Below are positions 23,301 to 33,299 of a DNA stretch of 64,000 nucleotides, in pieces. How positions within the stretch are numbered: position 1 is the first letter of the stretch; each line of letters opens with the position of its first letter. Below the pieces are notes generated by a model that ran no database searches, was not told where the DNA came from, and saw only the letters and a list, made by a program, of their open reading frames with translations. The stretch comes from Macrocystis pyrifera (lineage: Eukaryota > Sar > Phaeophyceae > Laminariales > Laminariaceae), in NCBI GenBank assembly GCA_031763025.1, contig JASSKH010000016.1, positions 2,418,001 through 2,482,000 on the forward strand. The letters are read 5' to 3'. The translations under genes and the position numbers were made by a program.

Positions 23301-26088
23301 ATCGAAAGAGGGGCATCGAAGGCAAACTCTATTATTGCGATGCTATGCGAGCTTCAAACGAATTACAGCAGTGTCACTATGCTTGCCATCCAACGATGTG
23401 CGCAGCATGTGCTCCAGCATCGATGACGCCTATTAAAGGTACAAGTAGATATTCCCACCCGACAATCAAGCATGAAACAAACACAAATGCATCGATTTTG
23501 GAATAGGTGTCATCCAGGGAGATATCGCTTCGGCGTCATGGGTTCAAATGAGCTCGAACATCCCCCATGGTGGCATTAACAACACGGGTCATCCCTTAAA
23601 TGTCCAACACTTGGCATTGTCTGTTATTCGTCAGTTGCCTCATATTTCGGAATACGTTCACAAATGAACACCCCCTGCGTGATTCCTCAACCCCTTGTCC
23701 CCTTCCCCGGCCCCATGCGGAGCTTTGTGCGCTCTACAGTACATCTACGCGGCTAATGCACTCGTATGTACCTCCCCGCTATTCTACGGCCGTCGTCGAA
23801 ACCAATTTCGTTCTCGTATGTAGACAACTCAAGAACTCAAACCACGCAACATCAACACTCGACAGGGTTGGCTGGTACACGGCGAGATAAAGGTGGGTAC
23901 ACGTACTAGATAGAACTCCGCCGTGAGCAGAGCCATGCGACGATAAGAGTAGCTCTTTGTGGCCATTTGTTTAATGACTGACGAGGCTCCGTAATCCGAC
24001 AGGTTGGAATACTCAATACCAGGTGGTGTGTTACATATATTTAGACCTGTACGCAAGATATGGGATTGGCCATCCGGTTGCACTTTTGGTTTATCACAAC
24101 CTGTTTTGTTTGGCGTATGGATCTCGTCAAGTGCGGAACCTCGAAAACAGTAGGTGCTACCCCTGTGAAACGCGTTCTAACGTCTTCCCTGAATGACTGC
24201 GCTCCCTAACCCAAAATCGTCGGAATGCCAACCTTGTTACGAAAATGTCAGTTTTGTATACTTGGGCCATGGGATTATTCATCGGGATGCGAGTTGAGTT
24301 ATGCTGAAGTCAGTTTGCGGGTGAGGTGTAGAGCTCGAGGAGCCTCAGGAAATAAATGGGGCACTTCTACTGTAGCACGCGTGGTATGGCGAGCACGCAT
24401 GAGCAGCAGGCCGAAATATATGTGGCGGCGTGCGTTGTCCTAGCGCGTCAAGCAGGGACAGAGTTTATCTTTTTGCGCCGCTCTAACATACGAACGTTAG
24501 GGTCGCAAAGTATTTCTTCGGAGGGCTCTCAGAAAGCGGGAGTTGACGAGGCCTCGAACATCATTCCCGCGCGAGCTCTCGATATACCTGCGAATGCGGT
24601 AGACCATCCATGCATGCTACGTATGGAGAACACAAGCTATCGGCTGCTGCCCAGCACTGCCATGGCACAATCGTATACCGCCAGGTTAATGAATGACGGA
24701 GCGGACATCAGGCCGCTAGATTAGGACGTGTAAACCACGTGCAACACACTTGGATGTATTTATACACTATTTTCCTGTGAAGCGGGCACATGAATAGTAT
24801 GAATATCACTAATGTCGTGACGTAACGCTGTTTCTGGTGCAAACGCAGCACATATAGAAACCGTTTAAACATGAATATTCGTTGCTTCATCGTCTTCGTG
24901 ACGAACGTAAACAGTGCGAGGTCTTCTGAACGCAACGCGCTGAACATATACTTTGTAAACCATTTCCAAGCGCTCAGAAAAGCTATAAAATGCCCCAAGA
25001 TATGGTGTAAAGCTCAAGGTCACAGTTTGTCAGAGCGACAGTACCTGCACAAGGGTGGAGTAAAAAGCGTCCACGCCCCAACTCGTCTCTTTCCCGCACC
25101 GCTCCGCCATTCCTCCAGCGCGTACTGTCGACGTACAAGGCCGTGGGCATCTTCGAAGGTGGGCTTCGCGTTTGCTTCTACGGTCGATACCGTCTGCAAG
25201 AAGCTTCCTCGGCGGCTGTCGTGACTGCCTATACGTATTGAAGCCATCAGTGGACTTAGAGACCTAGGTCTCACTTGGAAGACTTGTTTCGTCGGCGAGG
25301 GTAGCGCGCTAGTAGCTTAGTGTGTGCGGTTGGCATCTCACCCAAAATTTTGAGACCGTTTCGAGATGAAGTACATGCCTTCTGCATAGAGAATACACAA
25401 CAGAGGCACAGGCATACGTTCGGGATTTCTCATGCGCCAAGCCCTTGGGAGACAGTTGTGGCGACGAACAGTCTCTTTCTGACAATCTTCCAACATACAG
25501 TAACAACGTGAATCCCCTTTCCTGGGGAGAGGGTTTTCACGACGCTACAGACTACGTACCCCCGACGGTCACCAGAATGAAGCCGCCGCCGTCCAGAGAA
25601 ATGTGTCGCTTGCTAGCCCCGGTGAGTTGCCAGCGAGCAAGAGAGGGGGACGATCCAGAATACATGCTAAGAACCAAACGCATTTCCAACAACTGTGTGC
25701 TTCTCGCACGCTCCCAGGATAAGCTTTAGACAACCATGTGCTCAGCAATACACCCTGTTGTGATGTCATCAAAAGAGATGTCGCCGTCACGCCTTCTTGA
25801 AATATCTTCACCCCGCCCATCGCTTGTCCCTTTTCTTGCCGCGTGTTAGAATGGGAACTGTCGATGCGGTTGTTCAACGCAAAGGTGACGACCCCAGTGC
25901 GTGATTGGAATGATAAGCTGGCAGTCAATTCAGGTATCAAATCCGAAGCACGAGAGAGACTACTGGCGTGGGCTCGTACGAACGTGGAGCTGCAGAATCT
26001 TCTTGCCGCGGACCGGCTGCTATACGACCACGGCGTCGCGCTTTTCCGGCAACAGACAACTGAAGCTCTAGGGACGGAGTGGACGTAG
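14269..26088 (+). CDS. Carbohydrate sulfotransferase-like protein, multi-exon host gene
   Basis: A PAPS-dependent sulfotransferase of the Golgi carbohydrate type, which would move sulfate from PAPS to a sugar, presumably on a cell-wall or matrix polysaccharide. Exons that fit by sequence and phase: 14269-14355 (phase 1 in, 1 out), 17675-17768 (1 to 2), 18256-18382 (2 to 0), 19272 onward (0), and a terminal exon 25850-26088 (phase 1 in). The 5'-phosphosulfate loop reads FTHFVKSGGSSVKKQL and the 3'-phosphate motif reads FTILRDPIDRLVSVFYYC. All junctions are GT...AG. Not found are the first exon or exons, and the link between the 19272 exon (open to a stop at 19554-19556) and the terminal exon. 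It could be one gene of at least 12 kb, or a gene plus a neighbouring fragment. The introns are full of repeats. No internal stop is seen in the four linked exons, so it may be functional. Confidence 0.7.
15244..15804 (+). other. Unrecognised 186-codon open frame inside an intron
   Basis: The frame is long for this AT/GC mix but lies inside the intron between the 14269 and 17675 exons. The protein is basic, low in acidic residues and without a recognisable motif. Short imperfect repeats run through its second half (CATTTTCTACCATTC and TTTTTTACCATTCCG types). I regard it as intronic chance coding. Confidence 0.15.
17675..17768 (+). CDS. Sulfotransferase exon between the two PAPS motifs
   Basis: The acceptor CGCCTTCCCAG ends at 17674 and the donor CTCAG|GTGACG follows 17768. 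It reads LIPGGAKTPPLARLEAVI, then NSTVIMGSAELL, and the split arginine codon (AG|G) is completed by the first base of the 18256 exon. The stretch VIMGSAELLR just before the RDP motif is where related algal sulfotransferases carry a similar segment. Phase continuity on both sides is the main support. Confidence 0.7.
17880..18200 (+). repeat. Degenerate intronic minisatellite
   Basis: A box of GCCTGAATACCCTGACATCG type occurs at about 17889, 17968, 18107 and 18159 with irregular spacing. It is intronic between the 17675 and 18256 exons, so the 147-codon frame across it is not a gene. Confidence 0.4.
18256..18382 (+). CDS. Sulfotransferase exon with 3'-phosphate (RDP) motif
   Basis: The acceptor CGTTCTTCCAG ends at 18255 with a pyrimidine tract before it, and the donor AAAG|GTATTG follows 18382. 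It encodes YQLEGSGRDCEYF, then TILRDPIDRLVSVFYYC, then PTDHDIKPRPSK. Arg and Ser of RDPxxRxxS bind the PAPS 3'-phosphate in this fold. It ends in phase 0 and joins to WCGG at 19272. Confidence 0.8.
19272..19556 (+). CDS. Sulfotransferase exon, central-to-C-terminal region
   Basis: The acceptor CGAACAG ends at 19271. The exon opens WCGGSEGEEIPLEKRLMDFA, directly extending RPSK of the previous exon; PSKWCG is a natural continuation of the motif. It then reads KWGNKGFDFMIPGVLCD and a Cys-rich ICGSEHTVCNT segment. The frame closes at 19554-19556. Either this is the true end of this transcript or a donor inside the exon links it to the 25850 exon. The open frame upstream of 19272 (from 19041) is intronic. 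Confidence 0.65.
   Translation, partial: WCGGSEGEEIPLEKRLMDFAKTKWGNKGFDFMIPGVLCDPSFQICGSEHTVCNTAMTPTWGIVQPKLAYECRRVGFKELRDLLDFKTKGDNDDQ
19601..19710. repeat. AT microsatellite plus 46-bp duplication
   Basis: An (AT)n run at 19601-19626 is followed by two copies of a CTTGCGACATGCGACTCT block at about 19641 and 19686. Confidence 0.6.
20000..20540 (+). repeat. Dispersed repeat family R, copy 1
   Basis: About 540 bp, closely matching 41250-41775. Landmarks in order: CATGAAGGGTGAGCTGCATCC (20149-20169), GGCCACTTCC...AGACGGCAATGGGGTTACT, CCATATACACACTACG, CGATCATCCCCCTT, TGGCTGTCTAGCTCACGCAG, ACAGCGTCGTCGCC, ACCAGGTATATAAT and then a G run. It has no coding frame or terminal inverted repeats. It lies in the sulfotransferase intron (or just 3' of the 19272 exon). 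Confidence 0.75.
20987..21056 (+). tRNA. tRNA-like Pol III promoter element (degenerate)
   Basis: TGACTGAGCGGTC at 20987-20999 resembles the A box of Leu/Ser-type tRNAs and GGTCCGAATC at 21045-21054 resembles a B box. Spacing suits Pol III promoters, but neither the acceptor nor the T stem pairs properly. It is probably a SINE head or tRNA relic. Confidence 0.3.
21430..22625 (+). repeat. Satellite array, about six units of about 215 bp
   Basis: A box of GTCGATACCGCCCCGC type recurs at about 21560, 21733, 21957, 22177, 22385 and 22599. Each copy is preceded by an AACCCGGGACGAAAACxG-like box and followed by CAACCC(C)...GGCTGA and TGATTGGCTGG. Spacing is about 173 bp once, then 208-224 bp. Units are well diverged, so the array is old. 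Short frames on both strands repeat with the unit and are not genes. Confidence 0.75.
22626..25849. other. No gene resolved; probable intron or intergenic
   Basis: A weak direct repeat links about 22860-22960 and 23225-23300 (shared TTTTGAATGTGTG). The missing link exon or exons of the sulfotransferase would be expected here, but I could not find a segment that fits. Frames at 24356-24724 and 24871-25224 show no domain. Confidence 0.35.
25850..26088 (+). CDS. Sulfotransferase C-terminal exon
   Basis: The acceptor GCCGCGTGTTAG, after a pyrimidine-rich tract, ends at 25849. The exon encodes EWELSMRLFNAKVTTPVRDW, then a helical region, then LLAADRLLYDHGVALF and RQQTTEALGTEWT before a TAG. This resembles the C-terminal helices of the same sulfotransferase type (EEWELSM...LLAAD..LY). 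It needs a phase-1 donor upstream, which is unidentified. It lies 6.3 kb from the 19272 exon, so it may be the end of this gene or the stub of a second paralogue. Confidence 0.6.
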
Positions 26089-28244
26089 AGAAACATTCGG
26101 CTGTAAGTTAGATGTACCAGGTAAACGAACAGATGGCAACGCCACCACTGGTGCATGTTAGTTGAGCAAGCTCTGAAGGCGTCGTGTGTGGGCAGCCTGG
26201 GTCGTCAATGTTGATAGGCCGTATTTGTCTGGAGAAGCTGCTAACCGTGGCAAGTCTTGTTGATTCTTCGCCTACGGAGGAGGGGGCACGAGGGTTTCTT
26301 TGTGTAGTGTGGCTGATGTAATGGGAAAAACTGGATTAGAGAAGATTGCTCGTACCAGGTATGCTTCTTGTTCGTAGTTGAGATACGATGCTGTCGTATT
26401 GGGTAGAGACGCGGGCTACGGTAGGGGAAGCAGTTTAAGGCTATCAGATTTCTGACTGCGGTCTGTTTTGACGGTTGATGCTCTTGCGTTCGTTCGTCGA
26501 GAGCTAGAACACTGTCTCTTTGGTTTGGCACTTATCCGCTTGTGTGCTTTCTGGAGAGCCCCCGCCTTTCCCCCGCCCCCGTGCTGTTGTTTTGAGTAGA
26601 CTCGCTATAATACTGTACCACTTGCCGTGTACAGCAGACCCGTCTACCAAGTTAGAAGCCAATTTTTGTTGTACGGAGGTCCTCCTTGCCGGTCGATTGT
26701 TTGCTATTTTTTCGAAACATATTGATACAACGTCCCTGCTTGGTTAACATTTCACACGTGCGTGTAATCTTTCCGTGATTTGGATACTTGCGTGTAGATT
26801 GTTCCTGTGAAAATTCTGGACAATCATGTTTATTGCTGCGTACACGATGCGTGCTAGTACCAATATATGCGTATATATACTCCGTTCCTCTCGCTGCCTC
26901 GGCAAGTCATGCTGAAAGGTATGCCCTGTCAGGCTTTTAGCGAGTGGGGTAGGTTTTGCTGCTTGGTGTGGGCCGTTCTCGCGGGTGTAAGGCCAGACTC
27001 ATCTTCAAGGAGTGATACAATTTCTCTGCTACGTGTGGCCGCGAGACTTAGTCGTGCCAATAGAGTTGGGTCGTGCGTGGTGGGTCAGACACGGACACTA
27101 ACGATTCGCGCGTCGTTTCAAGCAGCAGCGGCAGCGCAGCAATGCTCAGTCGAGAAATCCGTGCGCAGAGGCAGCCACCACAACAGGCCTACAATAGACA
27201 AGGTCTAACTGGGCCGGCAGGAGGATGGATTAAACGACAAAGGAGGGGGTACACGGAGCATTGGCGAGCAGGGAAAAGACGGATTGAACTTACCCCGCGC
27301 AAGAATTATATTTTTTCAGATCATAACAGTTATCGCTATCTTTCAGCTTTCTTGCATGGACGAAGTATGTACCTGGTATTTGCGGTCTTGGCGAGTTGTT
27401 TACCATTCATGGGGAATCACTCCCGCAATTATCAGGAACGTAGTATCATAGCTGTGATGCACCATTGTCAGACAGTCCGGGAAGACATGGCGATCGTTGA
27501 TGTTTTATGGTGTTTTTTTTGTTCGGTTATACCTTGTTCACTGCATGTCCGGGAGTCGTCAGTCTGGCAACGCCCCAGGCAGCAGGGGTGTTCTTCTCTG
27601 GGTTCATGACTATCGTCCGTTTCGAACGATGCAGGCAGCATTCCGGACAGCGAGTGTGGTCAGTAGCCACGAGCTGGTACGTAGTGGTAACGGGGCTGTA
27701 GTTTAGTGGATACCCGCGTTTAAGTTAGTTCAGCTTGCACATCGGTATTTTCATGCGTGCGCCTTTTTCATCTCGTGTATTTTCAGGTGTTATTCGTTGT
27801 GCTTCCCAACCGATTGATTTTTGTTTTTTCAATATTTCTTCATATCCTCCTAGGGCTCCAGCCCCTTTGTGTGACCACGGTTTTAGAGTCAATGTGAGAA
27901 CAAAACGAACAAGATACCAGGTCCCAGATGTTACGCATTCCGATCAGACGATTGTACCCTTTAGTACTGCACTCTGCAGAAACATATATTTGACACTAGT
28001 TAGTCGTAACTAGTCCCCAAAACGGGACTGCATGCGTTTGGGGTAGGCGGCAACAATGAATGTATTGGTTGGGTCATTACATGTTTGGATAGTTGGAAAC
28101 TGTTCGATTTTTCTGTGTATTCACTGGATCGAGATCGGATACCGCTCCTATCGCACCCTATGTATTATATATCTTCGCTTGGCGTCGGTTGGCAACGACA
28201 CTGTAAAACATTCCTCGCAATATATCAGCTATTAATAGACCTCC
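26089..28244. other. No gene seen
   Basis: The longest frame (27073-27609, 178 residues) has no motif I recognise. At 28010-28030 a CCCCAAAACGGGACT motif is the complement of one at 48783. Confidence 0.35.
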
Positions 28245-28690
28245 CATGGTGCTGTTATATATTATTTTGGTGGTCAGTCACGGCTGGCGATCAAGATACA
28301 GATCCTTATTGCGAGTTGGAAAACCTGTACTCCGTACAAGGGGAACGGTTACATCACCTAGTGTGTGTGGCAAGGCATTCACGAGGCAGTTACATAGCAA
28401 TCCCATTGCTGTGTCTGGAAGTGTCTAACACGGCAGTTATTTTGACTCGTTGAAGATGATGTCATCCATATTCAAGCCAGTCCGCCTCACGAGCGGTTCT
28501 ATGTAGGATGCAGCCCACCCTTCATGTAACTCGCCGAACACCTCACGGCGTTTCGCGCTTGGTGCTAGCAATGTCGATCTGGTCGGTGAAACCCAGACGT
28601 GCTCCGTCCCGGTATTTTAGAGATGCGAGGGTCTATGGTTGTACGACTCCGGCCACTAATGATATCGAGAACACTCTCTCGCCGCCATGC
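28245..28690 (-). repeat. Dispersed repeat family R, inverted copy
   Basis: Reverse complement of the R unit: GGATGCAGCCCACCCTTCATG at 28507-28527 mirrors the plus-strand landmark at 20149, and ACATAGCAATCCCATTGCTG (28393-28412) mirrors the AATGGGGTTACT box. It is more diverged than the 41-kb copies. Frames across it are not genes. Confidence 0.7.
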
Positions 28691-29338
28691 AATGTTGCTC
28701 TGGATAATGGAAGTAAACAGGCATATTTTTCTTATTGGAGCTGATGGTATCCGTTGTAATTTGCTTGGTGTTTTCTACGTAGTGACAGGACTGTTTTTAG
28801 AACATTTTGTCACCCCCTTTCCTCCTCCCCATGTTCGGGTAATACTAATAATGACATTACGGCATAAAGTACGGTTTTGCGCATGGGGAGGAACTTTATA
28901 GGGTTGGTGGTGTGCAATGGGTTATCAGTGGTTGATGTATTTGGAAGACATTAACTCGGAAAGCTATACTTCTCACTGATGAAACATCGAGAAATTTGAG
29001 TGGTAATACGTGCTACAGCAATGTACAGCTCTCAGACCCAATAAAGGACCCGCGGTTGTTAGATCTCTGAGGCCAGCTCACCCGTTGTTTGAGAGTTCGA
29101 GAAGTATCCTCGCGCAGAGATGGTCGCGTCAAGAAGAATGTGAATCGATGCAGGGAGGTAGTTGCAACCAGTCAGAGAAAACATCCAACAAGTCCCCAGA
29201 CACGATAACGGGCAGGACGGGCAAGGCAGGGTCCCAATGGGCTCATGGTTGACAGGACTGGTATTGTCTCTTGGCTTTGACTTTCTCTGGGTCACTTGGT
29301 AGCGTTGAGTAAACACTGGTGCTCACACAACCTAATAG
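28691..29338. other. No gene seen
   Basis: Only short frames. The end is the possible intron acceptor side of the next candidate exon. Confidence 0.3.
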
Positions 29339-29491
29339 GATCTGTACCTGAAGCCGAAGACGTTCCCTCGCGGAGGATCCTCCCTTCTCCTATCGAAGGA
29401 GATAGTGAAGGCCTGGACCTATGACAACGGGCAGGCGAAGTTTGAAAGTTTTCTTTCAAAACATATTGCTTTCCAAGAGACAGCCGAAGGT
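29339..29491 (+). CDS. Candidate host exon, function unknown
   Basis: An acceptor-like ACCTAATAG ends at 29338 exactly where the frame opens, and AAG|GTATTC follows 29491. The predicted peptide DLYLKPKTFPRGGSSLLLSK, then EIVKAWTYDNGQAKFESFL, has a protein-like amino-acid mix, unlike its surroundings. The FPRGGSSLLLS segment faintly recalls the GG-LS region of family-31-type glycosyltransferases, but this is too short to assign. Neighbouring exons were not found. Confidence 0.35.
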
Positions 29492-30299
29492 ATTCACGTA
29501 CCACCGCTGTGGGAAAACAATGAAAAAAAAAGCAAAACATTTGATTGTTTCTTAGTTTTTTCAATTGGATGCAGGCGGCACAATGGGATTTTTCTCGTTG
29601 TAAATTGTCAACACGCTGGACAAATCAGACTGTGCAACCATAGACCTTAGATCTAAAAATAAATTCAGCTTACGGCCTACCCGCTTGTTGTCGGGCAAGG
29701 CCAACGAATGTAGATAAAGGCCTCGGAAATGTCAGGTAGATCCATGGTCTAGGGGACGACAGCTGGCCGGCGGCATCCTACGCTCTTTTCCCAACGCTTT
29801 CGAGACCTATCGAAAAGTGTGTCGTCTGTGATGTAGTGGCCAATATATGTTTTATCATACACCTGGCCAGCGCCCGGCCACATTTCGCTCTGCTTTGTGT
29901 GAATAAGGTGACCCTAGGGTGGGTCGTAACCCCTAACGAGCGCACTCCGTTAAGAATTCATGGCGCAGTAGTTGTTTTTGTATCTCGATTTCTGCCGAGG
30001 ACTCGAAATCTCGCCACTTCGAACTTACCATCCGCCTGAGGTTTTCTGAAGCCTGTCTGGACCCAATTCGGTACCACAATTGTTGTTTCTGGTTTTTCCA
30101 AAAGTTTCGACGGTCTGAAGAATCGCGCACACGAAGTGTCCTGGCGGAATTTTCGAATTCAACTTTGATGGAAACTTTGCGCTTCCATTGGCATAGGTCT
30201 CACCCTTTGCCCATACATATGGACCCGACGCGTGATACTGATCAGAACAGTTGTATTGCGCCGGACTATCCGCCTCATTTCACTGGTCAGGACTTAACC

Positions 30300-30980
30300 T
30301 TTTGAACGATTCACCATGCGCCTCTCGATGTATCACCCCCACTGCCCGATGCATAACCATCGCCGATGCAGGCGGGCACCCCAGTACTAGCCCGGCTACA
30401 ATGTGTGCGCCTTCATCCTCGTTCCCTCGTCGCCGGCCCAGCGTGTGTAACATCCCTTTGACGCATATTTGCCGGCTGAGGGCGGGCTTCCCTGCCGTCA
30501 GGTGCGCTTTGTGTCTTCAGCACATCCGGCACCGCAACACCCTCCCAGCTCGGTACATGTGAGCGTCGGTTCCAAACGGGGATTACTTCGATTAACCGAT
30601 GCGCCTTTCCTCCTCGGCTCCCAGTCGCTGTATCACCCCCCCAGTCCCGCGCACGCCATGATCGATGCTAAGCGGGTTTTACGACGATTAATCGATCCTC
30701 CGTTCCTCCTCAGCACTTACGTCACAGCAACACACTCCAGCTGGGCTCAGGTGAGCGGCGGTTCTAAGAAAGGAGTTACGGTTTTCGACCGATTCTCCCT
30801 TCCTCCTCGATTCTCCGCCGTTGTATCACCCCATCCTCCCGGCGCATATCGCCGTCGGTGACAAGCAAGACCTACGGCGATTCATCGATCCTCCATTCGT
30901 CCTCGGCTCGCCGCCGCCGTAGCACTCCCCCAGCCCGGTGCATGTCATCGTCGGTGCCCAACGGTCCTCACTACCATAGA
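30300..30980 (+). repeat. Degenerate minisatellite, period about 110-120 bp
   Basis: Boxes of GATCCTCC(G/A)TTCCTCCTC, GTATCACCCC and GCATGCCATCGTCGGTG types recur about five times. The array is GC-rich and old. Frames through it (for example 30469-30861) are Pro/Ser-rich artefacts. Confidence 0.55.
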
Positions 30981-31029
30981 CCGCTGCAGCGCGTGTGCCT
31001 TCCTCTTCCACCCCTCGCCGGCGACTCGC

Positions 31030-31500
31030 TTTTTGAGCGCCCCTCCTTCCCCGGTGTTGACCTTGGATGGCCTTGGGAAGAGCGGCATTTCTGGCACTCG
31101 TACGTTCTTCAGCCTTCCTTGTCCGTCTATCGACGTTGGGCAGATGCTACAGCACCCCTCGTTTTCGCGGTGCTTCCCTTCGACGGCGGTAAGAAGAGCG
31201 GCGGTCCTAACCTTCATCCGGGCGTTCTTGAACCTTCCTCCTCCCTTTATCGCCGTCGGTCCGAAATGGAAAAGCCCCTCGTTCTCGCGCTGCAGTTCTT
31301 GGGGGGGGTGGTAAGCTGAGCGGCGGTCCTGACCCTTGTCCGGACGTTCTTCAGCCTTCCTTCTCCGTCTCTCGCCGTCGGCCGGATGTTTCAGGGGTCC
31401 TCCTCGTCGTGGTGCTGGCTTTGGGCGGTGGTGAGAAGGGCGGCGGTCGTGATCCTTGTACAGTCTCCACGACTTGCAACCGCCATCGCCACATCTGTAT
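31030..31500 (+). repeat. Minisatellite, period about 121 bp, about four units
   Basis: The box GTTCTTCAGCCTTCCTT and variants starts at about 31105, 31226 and 31346, preceded by AAGAGCGGCGGTCCT and followed by a C/T-rich CGCCGTCGG box. The 186-residue minus-strand frame (30945-31505) shows the same period as internal peptide repeats and may be only a shadow. Confidence 0.65.
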
Positions 31501-31559
31501 AACACGCTCGGAGCCTGTCCTCACCTGTGAAGAAGCCTTCGTTTCTTCGTGCCTCACCT

Positions 31560-31960
31560 GCATCTAAGGTAAGGAGGTATTTTTTGAGCTTCCGTCCGCA
31601 CATCGACGAAGTCCTGCACGTTTACCCTTTTGGCCAGACACAGATTCCGCTGTAAGCTTCCATCGTCCTACCACACAACCTCACCTTTAACTTAGGCTAC
31701 AGAGAGTGCTGCCATTTCCTCGTCCTATGGCTATACGTGGCCAACGCTGCTTACACCCTGCGGTGAATATCCATACTACGTCTCTCTGTTTGTCTGCACG
31801 CTTGACTGTGTCTGAACTGTTGTAACGGTTCACCGATTGAATTCAATCGTAGGTGCGCGCTGGACCGTGTCGATATTGCAACAATTCACGTACCTACGCC
31901 AGACATATCAATTAGCGCACTGTAGACATTATCGATGCCGCCATCATTCATTTCACACCT
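31560..31960. other. No gene seen
   Basis: Unstructured, with short frames only. Confidence 0.3.
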
Positions 31961-32004
31961 CGGATGATGTAACACTCGGAGAACACTTATCTACGTTATG
32001 GGGC

Positions 32005-32672
32005 CTAACGCAGGGACGTGGTAACGTACTAACACAGTGTTAGCACTAGAAGAGCGATCATGGTAACGCAGTAACACAGTGTTAACTGGAAACCCACGAA
32101 CGTGCACGAGCCTGAACGTTATGTTGCTGCTCGGTATCGTCCAGCTCTGGTACAGTAACATTATGCTATGCCGTGATCAGTCCTTGAACTAACACCGCAA
32201 CACAGTGTTAGCTTATCACTCTAACATGCCCAGATCGATATCCGCATATTTACGAACACGAAAAACATAATGATATTGTCGACGCAGCGTTAGACGTAAC
32301 ACAATAACATTATGTTACCCTTAGGAGGAGTGTTATACATAACACCCTAACAAAACGTTACCATGTTCGCCAGCACTACTAACACATACCATTTTGTTAC
32401 AGATAACACACTAACGTAACATAAAGCAATTACCAGCACTACTAACACTACGTTATCTGGACCCCCCATCTGATTGCCTTAGGGTCGGATAACGTAACAC
32501 TTAACGTGCGTTAGATACGTTACAGTCTTAGCCGGCCCATACCTAACATTATGTTAGGATGTTAGCCTAAATGGGAAGTCTCTGTAACATTATGTTACGG
32601 TTTTGCCGTCAGTAAAGATCTGATGGTAACATTCCGTTACAGGGTTACCAGGTTTGTTATGGGGGGGGGGAA

Positions 32673-32717
<45 letters not shown>

Positions 32718-32840
32718 GTTATAAAAACCAATCCGGGTCTAACTTTATGTTACTGAGTTACCGTTGGGGCCGAAGTCGTTCTAACGTAATGTTACTACGT
32801 TACCCTTTGGATCTTCCCGAGATCTAACATGTGTTACCTG
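32005..32840. repeat. Cluster of TAAC...GTTA palindromes
   Basis: About a dozen short palindromes share arms TAAC and GTTA. Examples: CTAACACAGTGTTAG (32029-32043), TAACACAGTGTTA (32072-32084), TAACATTATGTTA (32305-32317), CCTAACATTATGTTAGG (32542-32558), GTAACATTATGTTAC (32584-32598), CTAACGTAATGTTAC (32781-32795) and TAACATGTGTTA (32825-32836). GTGTTATACATAACAC (32330-32345) has the arms inverted. Spacing is irregular, and only the palindromes and loose TAAC/GTTA half-sites are conserved. Half-sites continue thinly to about 33290. Confidence 0.8.
32661..32717 (+). repeat. Poly-G tract with 42 uninterrupted G
   Basis: Ten G, then AAGA, then G from 32675 to 32716. It could form G-quadruplex structures. 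The exact length may be unreliable because long homopolymers are prone to assembly error. Confidence 0.9.
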
Positions 32841-33299
32841 GGTCAGTGGTAAAGCGGGCGTGTGGGAGTAACATAGCGTAGCCGTGTTATCCAATTCCGC
32901 CGACATCCCAAGAGGGGATACCTACAAAAATATCCCCGGGGGGAGGATAGCATGTCATCTCCGGTAAAAAATGCCTCCATATTTCAAAACCCCAAAACAG
33001 GGGATATTTAGGATGGATCCCCGCAAAAAACGCTTCATTTTTTTGTGGAAACCCCGCCAGTACGTTATTCATCTATAACACATTACGTTGTCCATCTATA
33101 ACGTAATCTGCGCACTAGCACGTACGAGTTAACACGGCAGTAACATATTGTTTACTTTAGATTGGGGGTGTACGTTATCTACTAATTTGTGTCACTACAA
33201 ACATTGCATACGAGTTAACAACATTACCATAATGATATTAATAGTGTTTCATCGACCATATACGTCATCCGTTTGACGTATGTTATGTTGTTATGGTAG

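Noticed and set aside
27685-27760. tRNA-like TAGTTTAGTGG A-box match
   Set aside because: No convincing B box and no stem pairing.
30945-31505. 186-residue minus-strand frame with internal repeats
   Set aside because: The periodicity is that of the 121-bp minisatellite.
32884-33075. Possible inverted-repeat element with GGGGATA...TATCCCC arms
   Set aside because: Short internal complementarity only; ends and duplication not identifiable.
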